Shown here piece after piece: positions 17,398 through 26,200 of a stretch of 64,000 bases of DNA (position 1 is its first letter; each line of letters opens with the position of its first letter). The position numbers were made by a program, and so were the translations under genes. The DNA is from Chlamydia crocodili (lineage in GTDB: Bacteria > Chlamydiota > Chlamydiia > Chlamydiales > Chlamydiaceae). The stretch covers positions 824,113-888,112 of the forward strand of contig NZ_CP060791.1 of the NCBI RefSeq assembly GCF_018343815.1, read 5' to 3'. The notes under the pieces were generated by a model, which saw only the letters and a program-made list of their open reading frames with translations, did not search any database and was not told the origin of the DNA.

Positions 17398-20292
17398 TTA
17401 AAAAGTTAAAGCGCTTCCTGCTTTTAGGTAATTAGAGAAGGTGGAAGAGGAAAACTCTCCTTGATAATTTAGGAAGATTTTTAAGTGAGAGAAGATCTTA
17501 GTTTCATTTCCTATTTTATAAGCGAGAGCATGGCGTGTGATTGGTGTTCCTAGAGAGGGCCAAGTTCCACTACTTGCTAGTAGTGTTGTCAACACCTTAG
17601 GGTAGTGTCTATAGACGACAGGATGATAAGCAAGTTGCACTTGCCAGATTGTTGGTAAGTGTACATCACGTTTCCATTGCATAACGATTCCGATAGGCAA
17701 TGTGATAGTTTCTAAAGGCCTATTCACAGTAAATTTTCGTGCAAAATCACCCTGTTCTATAAAGCTTGACAGCGTAGCTCTAAAGGCTAGAGCTTCTATG
17801 AATGGCGATACGGAAAAAGCATTGTTAATTGGGCTGAGATTCAGAATGCAATTTAGAGAAGCTCCGAATGTATGGCTATAGAAATACCCTTCAGAATCCT
17901 TATTATTGTCTGAATAGAAGTGCTTTGCTGTATGGTCTCCGTAATTGTAGGCTAGAGATCCTGTGGTGACCAAAGCATCTTCTAACCAAGGGAGACGCAG
18001 TTGTATGCCTCCAAAGTAGTTTTTCGACGAGACTTTATTAGATGTTGCATGCTCTTTGATGTGCAACATTTGCTGAGAAAATGCCAAGGAGATTTTGTGA
18101 TTTGTCTCTGTTGCAGCCGATGAGGTTGCCGCATAACCGGCAGATTCCATATGGAATCCACAGATTCCTAGGCGATTGCGTTGATGGACAGTCATGAGTA
18201 ATCCCTGACCACCGAGTTCAAAATAATTAGGATTAGCTATTGGAGAAGGGAGAGTACGCATTCCTGAAAGAGTTGAGTATACAGATCCCCAAAGAGCATT
18301 AGCAATTAGGGGAGTTTTATACTTTGGATTAGGGATGTACCCTGTAGGGGTCCAATCTGCATAAAGTATACGGTGAGAGGTATTTGTTGTTTCTGCCGAT
18401 GTAGTATTTGCTGTTGTTGTATACTCTTCCCAGTAAGGAGACCAGACTCCTTGATAACCGTAGCGCTTGGCTTTGTTAATAGCTTCGATATCTAAGTTTG
18501 TCGCTGTAATTTTTTTCGTTGCATTATCGCAAAGATATAAGAAGGGTACACGTGTAATTCCACTAGAGAGATCTAAAGAATCATAGGGGTCTTCATTATC
18601 ACTATTGAATAGTTGTAAGGGACCAGAAAGGGTAACGACAGGATTATTATCTTCAGTATAGGTAGTATTACCACTATTTGTAGTGCTTGTAGGATAGATC
18701 CAGATTTTTGGAGCCTGAGCACCTTTTTGTAAAAGAGAAGGGAGATTTAAAGCAAGACTTGTGATTGCGAATTCTGAGCCTGCGGTAGTTTGATTCTGAT
18801 TATTTGCAGTAGCTTGTATATTTGTCCTGAGAATAGCACCATTACCTAGTCTTAAAGTGCTGTTTTCTTGAGTGATCTTATAAACCGCTAGACCGGCACG
18901 ATCTTCGATTGCAAGAACACCTTTTTTGATCGTTATAGGATTTCTTATATAGCTAATGAAGTTTCCTTCTCCCTTGAAAGAATCAGGAACGAATACCCCG
19001 GATAATAAAATTGTTCCCTCATGATATTCTTCGCCATTAAATGAAACCAAGGGGGATTGATACACACACTCAATAGGATCATAGAATTTAACACAGTAAT
19101 TTTTTCTTGCACCGACTTTTAACGTTGTTCCTGTCGTGCAATGTATGGTGTTTCTATACAGTTGATTATTCCCTGTAATTCCACAATTGTTATCAAAGAT
19201 AATATCCCCATTATCTGCGGATAGATCGCAGGTCCCATTATTTTTAATTAGAAAGGCAGCGCCCCATTTACTTCGGTTGTTGATAAATTGAACAGAACTA
19301 TTATTTTTAATGGTTAAAGTTTGGCACCATAAAGCACCACCATTGCGATCTACAATATTATTGTTAAAGCAAATAGGCCCGGAATTATCTTCTATTTTTA
19401 TAGTTGTAGCAGAAATAGCTCCACCTGAGCTTATGGCCCCCAGGGGGCGATCACATACACCAGAATTGTTCGCGAAGAAAATCAAATCAGAATTATTTTT
19501 AATTGTGACGGTAGAGGTGGCATGACAGGCACCTCCAACAGGAGAGGTATTAGAAGTGATACATACCGGAGCAGAATTGTCTGAAATTTCGCAATTTTGA
19601 CAATAGATTGCACCACCTTGAGCATTAGTTGTTTTATTGCCGCTGCTTACGTAAACAAGATGAAAAGCTAAATTGTTCATTAACAAAATAGGAGCGGAAT
19701 TTCCTGATATCTTAAAATCTCTATCTGATGAGATGGCTCCTCCGCGAATTCTAGCTGTATTATAAGCAAAACAGATAGCTCCACGATTCTTAGATAATTC
19801 AAGAGTTCCTCCACAACAGATAGCTCCGCCATAGTTTGTTGAGGAACTCGTAGTAGCTGGGGCAATAGATTGGTTGCTAATAAAATATTGTTTTGCTGAG
19901 TTTTCAGTAATGCTACAGTTGCCTGTAGTATAGATAGCACCACCTTTTTGTGCTGTTATGTTTGAAATAAATTTTATATCGTCTGTGATGTTTCGTAAAA
20001 TTACTGACGCAGCATCGAAAACCCCGCCACTTTTATTAGAGAGTTGCTGAGAACAGATAATATTCTTGTAGTTTTCAACGGTGATAGTTCCTGTTGAACG
20101 TGAGAGCCCTTCAAGAGTATTTTGTTCATCAGGAATATCAGGGAAGATTTCTGGACAGAGGAGTTGCTCGTAACCGAAACTCTGAAATGGGCATGTAGAT
20201 TTTTTTGAGGAGGCTTCTAAGACAAGTGATAAACCAGCAAATGAAGAAGTCAGAAGATAAGTGCTGAAGAGAATAGAAGGCAATATTTTCAT
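17398..20292 (-). CDS. pmp: Polymorphic membrane protein, E-type (A copy, pair 1)
   Basis: Autotransporter adhesin and surface antigen, 964 aa. A signal peptide (MKILPSILFSTYLLTSSFA) leads into a passenger with at least seven GGA(I/L/C) motifs and several FxxN motifs (FISN, FAYN, FANN, FNNN, FINN). The Pmp middle domain is marked by YGYQGVWSPYW, then ALWGSVYSTLSGMRTLPSP precedes a C-terminal beta-barrel ending in the terminal Phe of AGSALTF. The barrel is nearly the same as that of the gene at 23342. It is the second gene of a two-gene unit, starting 21 nt after the frameshifted gene at 20314. The C-terminal NYL and SSKNY motifs resemble C. trachomatis PmpE. Confidence 0.93.
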   Translation of the reverse strand: MKILPSILFSTYLLTSSFAGLSLVLEASSKKSTCPFQSFGYEQLLCPEIFPDIPDEQNTLEGLSRSTGTITVENYKNIICSQQLSNKSGGVFDAASVILRNITDDIKFISNITAQKGGAIYTTGNCSITENSAKQYFISNQSIAPATTSSSTNYGGAICCGGTLELSKNRGAICFAYNTARIRGGAISSDRDFKISGNSAPILLMNNLAFHLVYVSSGNKTTNAQGGAIYCQNCEISDNSAPVCITSNTSPVGGACHATSTVTIKNNSDLIFFANNSGVCDRPLGAISSGGAISATTIKIEDNSGPICFNNNIVDRNGGALWCQTLTIKNNSSVQFINNRSKWGAAFLIKNNGTCDLSADNGDIIFDNNCGITGNNQLYRNTIHCTTGTTLKVGARKNYCVKFYDPIECVYQSPLVSFNGEEYHEGTILLSGVFVPDSFKGEGNFISYIRNPITIKKGVLAIEDRAGLAVYKITQENSTLRLGNGAILRTNIQATANNQNQTTAGSEFAITSLALNLPSLLQKGAQAPKIWIYPTSTTNSGNTTYTEDNNPVVTLSGPLQLFNSDNEDPYDSLDLSSGITRVPFLYLCDNATKKITATNLDIEAINKAKRYGYQGVWSPYWEEYTTTANTTSAETTNTSHRILYADWTPTGYIPNPKYKTPLIANALWGSVYSTLSGMRTLPSPIANPNYFELGGQGLLMTVHQRNRLGICGFHMESAGYAATSSAATETNHKISLAFSQQMLHIKEHATSNKVSSKNYFGGIQLRLPWLEDALVTTGSLAYNYGDHTAKHFYSDNNKDSEGYFYSHTFGASLNCILNLSPINNAFSVSPFIEALAFRATLSSFIEQGDFARKFTVNRPLETITLPIGIVMQWKRDVHLPTIWQVQLAYHPVVYRHYPKVLTTLLASSGTWPSLGTPITRHALAYKIGNETKIFSHLKIFLNYQGEFSSSTFSNYLKAGSALTF

Positions 20293-20313
20293 AGAGGTAC
20301 TTATTTTCTAAGT

Positions 20314-23141
20314 CTAAAATTTGATTTCACTCGTTATGTTTAGGAAGTTACACAATGTAGATTTTGAGAAATCTCCATGATAGTTAATGCTCAAACTTAT
20401 GGTGTTCAATAAAGTTGTAGTGTTTTTCATAGAGAGGGATCCGGCATGATGATCCACAGGAGTTCCTGAGGTGATCCACGAACCTTTACTTATCAATCGT
20501 GTAGTAGTGATTTTAGGTTTTTGTCTGTAGATAGTTGGAGTATAGGCAAGTTGGATTTCCCAACACGTTTTTAAATTTGCTTCATTTTCCGTATAGCAAT
20601 AAATTCCCAAAGGTAAGGTCACGTTAATTAGAGGATCTTTTGTTTCAAAACTGCGGATTTGTTCTCCAGTTTCCGTAAAGCTTTCTTGAACAGCATGTAT
20701 GCCTAAGGTTTTTATGAAAGGTCGAAATTGTAAATTTGAGATTTTGCCTTCAGGCAGCATACAGCACAGCTCACTTCCTAGGGTATGCCCATGAAAATGT
20801 CCTTTGGAAGAGGTATTTGTAGTTTGATTTTTTGTTTCTACACGACTGTGTGAATAAGCGTAACCCAAGGAAGCTGACGTGAGGATATTTTCATCAAACC
20901 AGGGGATTTGTAGCTGAGTTCCAGCAAAGTAATAGTTGGAAGAGACTTTGTTTTTCGATTTAGACTCTTTTATTTCACTATGGAATTGAGAGAAGCTTAA
21001 TGCAAAGTTATGATTTGTTTCTGTAGAACGAGAAGCTCGAGCAGAGTAACCCTTAGAGAATAAATCAAACCCCGGTTTTAAGTTGCGAGTCTTCTGAGAG
21101 ACATACGCCCCTGATCCACCTCCAGCAAACCCTAAACGGCTTGCGTTTGGGGGGGGGGTAGGTTATGTAGACCGGTGATTACGTTGTATGCGGATTGCCA
21201 GAGAGCATTAGCAACGAGATCACCACGATATTCTGGATTAGGAATATAACCAGTAGGTGTCCAGTCAGCATAGAGATATTTATGATGTGTATTTGCTGTT
21301 AATGCGGATGAGGGATTTGTTGTTGTTGTATATTCTTCCCAATAAGGAGACCAGACTCCTTGATGGCCATAATGTTGTTTATCATTGATGGCTTCAATGT
21401 TTAGATCATCCACGGTAATTTTCTTGGTGGTTGTATCACAAAGATAAAGAAATGGGATACGTGTAATACCGCTTGAAAGATTTAAAGAGTCGTAGGGATC
21501 CTCATTATTACTATTTAATAGGGTTAGAGGTCCAGAAATAGTGATTGTGGGATTGTCGTCTTCTGTATAGTTATTGCTACTAACAGAAGGATAGATCCAG
21601 ATTTTAGGAGCTTGAGCACCTTTTGCTAAAATAGAAGGAAGGTTTAGGGCAAGTTTAGTAATTGTGAGTGTACAGCCAACCGTTGTTTGTTGATTATTAG
21701 CGGCATTTTTTATAGTGGTAATAACTGCGCTATTCCCTAGGCGTAAGATTCCTTCATCTTGTGTAATTTTATAAATTGCCAAAGCAGCTTTATCTTCAAC
21801 AGCAAGCACACCGTGAGCAATTTTACACGTATTTCTCATTTGACTTTGGAGATCAGAGAGATTGGTGTTATTTGGAGATACATCAGCTCCAGAAAATAAA
21901 ACAGTTCCTAAATGGTAATTTTCTGGATTAAATATAAGAACCGTGGATGAAGGATGTCCATTTTCAATAGGATCATAAAATTTAACGCTATAACCCTGCC
22001 TTGCTCCTATTTGTAAATTTAAGTTGGGAGTTGAGTGGAGAGCGTTTCTATAACTTCCTGAGGAGTTGAGACAAAAATTTCTTTTAAATATTATATCCCC
22101 ATAATCTGCTGAAAGATAAAAATTTCCACTATCACGATTTTGAATAGCAGCTCCCCATGTTGAGGAGTTATTTATAAATAGAATGGGTCCATTATCTTTG
22201 ATAGTGAGATTTTGAGTATAGATAGAACCTGCATTGCATTTTGAAGCATTATTTTGAAAAATCACACCTTTAGGATTATTAGTAATCGTGCAAGAGGTGG
22301 AGTAAATAGCCCCTCCTCCAGCAGGATTATTTTGGCGCGTTGAGCTATTATTAAGGAACTTAATGATGCCTGAGTTATGAGAGATCGTACACGCTCCGGT
22401 CACATATATAGCTCCGGTAGAACCAGCCTGATTATCTATAAAAGTTATGGGAGCATAATTAGATGTAATAGAGCAATTAGCACTATAAATACATCCACCC
22501 TGACTTTCTTCTTTTAAGCATTTGTTATTTCTTAAAATTATTGCGCCGTAATTGTTAGAAATGTTTACGTTGTTATCCGCTAAGATTGCTCCTCCTGAAA
22601 GGGAAGCTGTATTATTTAAAAATTGACAAACTCCAGTATTATTAGAGATCTCAAGTTGCGTGCATTTAATCGCTCCACCAGATTTAGCATTCGCTTGATC
22701 AATCAGAACATTGGCCATGTTATTAATAAAACAACACTCTTGTTTATTATAGGTAATGTTGCAATTTGTCGAAGATACAGCTCCTCCATTATCATTGGAG
22801 ATATTTTCTCGAAATACTATAGGCCCGATATTCTTTGTGATATTTAGCGTTCTAGCTGTAACAGCCCCGCCGCTTCCTCTATTGTATTGATAATTGACAC
22901 AGAAATACTTTTTTCCAGAGATATCTATATCAGCACTGCTATTATGTAGTTCCCCATGAGACATGGGGGATGTTTTAAGAACCTGATCAATTCCATAAGG
23001 ACTTGACCACGGGCAAATATGGCCAGATTCTGTGATCTCGTGGAAAGAACATGCTTTCTTTTCTTTGGCAAGACAGATGAGTTTCTGTGAGCAAATACTC
23101 AGGCTAATTAAGCATAAAAATGAATAGGTGTAGGGGCGCAT
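20314..23141 (-). pseudogene. pmp: E/F-type Pmp, frameshifted at a poly-C tract (phase-variable)
   Basis: Autotransporter of the PmpE/F type, interrupted in this sequence by a one-base frame change. The first part runs from ATG 23141 to a stop at 21132. The second frame is open from the C10 tract (21158-21149) through to the terminal EIKF at 20314. With 11 or 8 C residues the two parts join into one protein of about 942 aa; with 10 it ends in PPPQTQAV. I choose ATG 23141 over 23177 because a promoter -10 (23180-23185) leaves the upstream ATG outside the likely transcript. The passenger has GGAV/GGAI repeats and YGHQGVWSPYW. It is probably reversibly off rather than decayed, since nothing else is damaged. 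First gene of pair 1. Confidence 0.9.
21149..21158 (-). repeat. Poly-C (10) slipped-strand tract in an E/F-type pmp gene
   Basis: Ten consecutive G on the plus strand, C on the coding strand, at the passenger/barrel junction. The length puts the gene out of frame by one base; 11 or 8 would restore it. A length change by sequencing error cannot be excluded from one sequence. Confidence 0.9.
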
Positions 23142-23179
23142 ACTGGGATAATAAAGATCAGAGACCACACATGCCATTC

Positions 23180-23209
23180 CCTATACGCGAAGAAACGTAA
23201 GATTGTCTA
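23180..23209 (-). promoter_or_regulatory. Conserved pmp E-pair promoter (pair 1)
   Basis: Read on the minus strand: TAGACA (23209-23204), an 18-nt spacer, TATAGG (23185-23180). The same combination precedes the first gene of the other two E-type pairs at 29043-29072 and 36335-36363, which makes it much stronger than a single match. Confidence 0.65.
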
Positions 23210-23341
23210 GATTTTTATAAAACAGAGATATTCAGAGTTAATGAGCAATTTGTTTTCTTAATTCTAGGTATCCATAGATAGGAGACTTAATAAGTTTATC
23301 TTAATAGATTATTGTTGTGTTTCTTTGAGAAAACTATTCTT

Positions 23342-26173
23342 TCAAAATGCTAATGTGCTCCCAGCTTTTAGATAGTTGCAAAAGGTTGACGAGGAGATAT
23401 TTCCTTGATAATTGAGAAAGACTTTCAAATGAGAAAAGATCTTGGTTTCATTTCCTATTTTATAAGCGAGAGCATGGCGTGTAATAGGTGTTCCAAGTAT
23501 TGGCCATGTTCCATTGCTTGCAGTTAATGTCGCCAATATCTGAGGATAATCTCTGTAAATAACAGGGTGATAAGCGATCTGTATTTGCCATAGAGTTGGT
23601 AAATGTACATTACGAACCCATTGCATAAATACTCCCACAGGAAGAGTAACATTAAGTAGAGGCTGATTTACAGTAAATTTCCGTGGAAAATCTCCCTGTT
23701 CTATAAAGCTTGAGAGCGTAGCTCTAAAAGCTAAAGCTTCTATAAATGGAGCTACAGACAATGCTCGATTTGTTGGACTTAGCTGTAATATGCAACTCAG
23801 ACAAGCTCCGAGTGTATGGCTATAGAAATATCCTTCAGAAGCTTTGTTTTCTTCTGTATAGAAGTGTTTTGCTGTATGGTCCCCATAATTATATGCTAGT
23901 GACCCTGTAGTAACGAAACTATCATTTAGCCAGGGAAGACGCAGCTGCATACCTCCGAAATAGTTTTTCGAGGAGATTTTATTAGATGACGCACGTTCTT
24001 TAATATGAGAAATTTGTTGGGAGAATGAAAATGAGATTTTATGATTTATCTTTGTGACAGCAGACGAGGTTGCTGCATAGCCTGCAGATTCCATATGGAA
24101 TCCACGCACGCCCAGGCGATTGCGTTGATGAATAGTCATTCCCAATCCCTGACCACCGAATTCAAAATGTGAACGAGCGTTTACTGGAGAAGGTAATGTG
24201 CGCATTCCTGAGAGTGTAGTATAGACAGATCCCCAAAGGGCATTAGCGACTAGAGCTGATGTATATTTTGGATTGGGAACATAGCCTGTTGGTGTCCAGT
24301 CAGCATAAAGTATACGATGAGAAGTATTTGCTGTTAATGCTGATGTGGAATTTGCTGTTGTTGTGTATTCTTCCCAGTAAGTAGACCATATGCCTTGATA
24401 ACCATAATGAGCTTTTTGATTAATAGCATGAATATTTAGAGAGTCGATATTAATTTTCTTTGTGGCGTTATCACAAAGATAAAGAAGAGGAATTCGCGTG
24501 ATACCTCTAGAGAGATCCGTATCATCATATGGGCTATGTCCTTCTTCATTAGTCAGTAGAAGATCTCCTGAAACATAGATGGCTGCTGCTGTATTTTCTT
24601 GAAAAGAGTCGGTAGAATTTTGTGTAGTTTTTGTTGGATAAATCCATAATTTTGCAGCTTTTGCTTTACTTGTAAGTAATTGAGGGAGGATTAATCCCAG
24701 GTTGCTTAGTTGAAGATCGGCAGCTTTATTATTGGTGTCCTTTTCTCTTGTTGTTAAAGTTCCTCCTGTTCCTAAACAAATGATTCCTCCTGTTTGTATA
24801 AATTTAAATGTTGCAAGCGCAGCATCATTTTCGATTGCCAGTACTCCGTTTTTAAGCTCTATGGTGTTTTTGCATTTTGAAAATAAATTATTCTCAGTCT
24901 TAATAGCATCACTAACTGTAGCCCCTGAAAAGATCACACAGCCTTGGTCTTCAATATTAGGATTAATGATCATATTATTAGAGGTGGGCAACTCGTGTTC
25001 AATAGGATCATAGAAAAGAATGTGGTGTCCTAGTTTTGCTCCAAATCGAACAATGCTAGAATTACTACTTCCTATATATATAGAGTTCCTGCGAATTATA
25101 TCTGTCGGGGTTATAGATAAGTTATTATTGAAAACAATATTTCCCTTATCTGCGGATAGTTCGATACCGCAGCCACTATCCATTACAATTATCGCTCCTC
25201 CTAATTGAGAGGAGTTATTTGTAAAATAGACATCATTGCTATTGCGAACTATAAATTTTACACATCTGCAAGCACCTCCGTGAACTGCGGAAGAATTATT
25301 ATGGAAAGATGTAATTCCTGTATTATTTTCTAAGGTGACATTTCTTGCTGCTATAGCTCCACCAGAAATGTCATTATTTCCTGTTGAAAAGGCTACATTA
25401 TTTTTAAAGATGATGTTTCCTTGATTACCTGAGAACAGACAATCATAGATTGCAGAGATCGCCCCGCCTGTTCCAGATTGATTATTGACGAATAGCGTAT
25501 CACCATAGTTATTCGTGCAATTAAAGTGTTCTAGTCGTAAAGCTCCCCCTAGACCAGTATCTGATAAGGATTGATTATCATAAAAAATACAGGAAGATTT
25601 ATTGTCCGATAGATTAAAGATCTTCGCTGCCATAATTGCCCCACCACTTGCGGAAGTTGAGTTCCTAAGGAAGTAGATAGGTTCTTTATTGTTTTTAATA
25701 TCAAGGTATCTTGTGTGTATTGCGCCGCCATGATTCGAACGGACTTCTACAGCTGTGCTTCTAGCTAGATTATTTGAGAAAATAATGGACTTATCACTAT
25801 TCGTGATCTCTAAGTTATTATCGGTATAAATTCCACCTCCTGAACGTGGAGTAATATTGCCAATTAAGATAATTGGTCCTTGAGTATCTTGAATGTAGAG
25901 CTTATTACATCTTAAACTAGCTCCTGCTGAGTCATTGGTAATCTGAGAAATAGAAAATATCTCTGGGTAATTTTGTAATGTCAATGAATCCGAGGAGTGC
26001 GTTTTTCCCGTTAAGTTTGTTTTCTGTAGCAATAGCTCTATAGATTTGGGGATATATAGAGATTCTACAGAGGTTGTGGGATAGGGAAGAACTATTTCTC
26101 TAGCATCTATACTATAAAAATAAGCCAACCATGATGTGGAAAGAATAAGATTGTTAATAAACTTATGTTTCAT
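23342..26173 (-). CDS. pmp: Polymorphic membrane protein, E-type (A copy, pair 2)
   Basis: Autotransporter, 943 aa from ATG 26173 (MKHKFINNLILSTSWLAYFYS signal sequence). A TTG at 26188 is in frame but GAGAA lies better placed for the ATG. The passenger has eight GGA-type motifs, including GGAIHTR, GGAIMAA, GGALRLE and GGAIAAR, and FxxN motifs. The middle domain has YGYQGIWSTYW, and the barrel ends in AGSTLAF. From the middle domain onward it is very close to the 17398 copy, while the passengers differ, suggesting duplication followed by passenger divergence. It starts 27 nt after the stop of the 26201 gene and is likely cotranscribed with it. Resembles PmpE. Confidence 0.93.
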   Translation of the reverse strand: MKHKFINNLILSTSWLAYFYSIDAREIVLPYPTTSVESLYIPKSIELLLQKTNLTGKTHSSDSLTLQNYPEIFSISQITNDSAGASLRCNKLYIQDTQGPIILIGNITPRSGGGIYTDNNLEITNSDKSIIFSNNLARSTAVEVRSNHGGAIHTRYLDIKNNKEPIYFLRNSTSASGGAIMAAKIFNLSDNKSSCIFYDNQSLSDTGLGGALRLEHFNCTNNYGDTLFVNNQSGTGGAISAIYDCLFSGNQGNIIFKNNVAFSTGNNDISGGAIAARNVTLENNTGITSFHNNSSAVHGGACRCVKFIVRNSNDVYFTNNSSQLGGAIIVMDSGCGIELSADKGNIVFNNNLSITPTDIIRRNSIYIGSSNSSIVRFGAKLGHHILFYDPIEHELPTSNNMIINPNIEDQGCVIFSGATVSDAIKTENNLFSKCKNTIELKNGVLAIENDAALATFKFIQTGGIICLGTGGTLTTREKDTNNKAADLQLSNLGLILPQLLTSKAKAAKLWIYPTKTTQNSTDSFQENTAAAIYVSGDLLLTNEEGHSPYDDTDLSRGITRIPLLYLCDNATKKINIDSLNIHAINQKAHYGYQGIWSTYWEEYTTTANSTSALTANTSHRILYADWTPTGYVPNPKYTSALVANALWGSVYTTLSGMRTLPSPVNARSHFEFGGQGLGMTIHQRNRLGVRGFHMESAGYAATSSAVTKINHKISFSFSQQISHIKERASSNKISSKNYFGGMQLRLPWLNDSFVTTGSLAYNYGDHTAKHFYTEENKASEGYFYSHTLGACLSCILQLSPTNRALSVAPFIEALAFRATLSSFIEQGDFPRKFTVNQPLLNVTLPVGVFMQWVRNVHLPTLWQIQIAYHPVIYRDYPQILATLTASNGTWPILGTPITRHALAYKIGNETKIFSHLKVFLNYQGNISSSTFCNYLKAGSTLAF

Positions 26174-26200
26174 AGTAAGTTTTCTCAAGTTCTCAATTTG

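Noticed and set aside
20314..23141. Treating the frameshifted E-type pmp as a degraded pseudogene
   Set aside because: The only lesion is the homopolymer length; both frames are otherwise fully open, so phase variation fits better.
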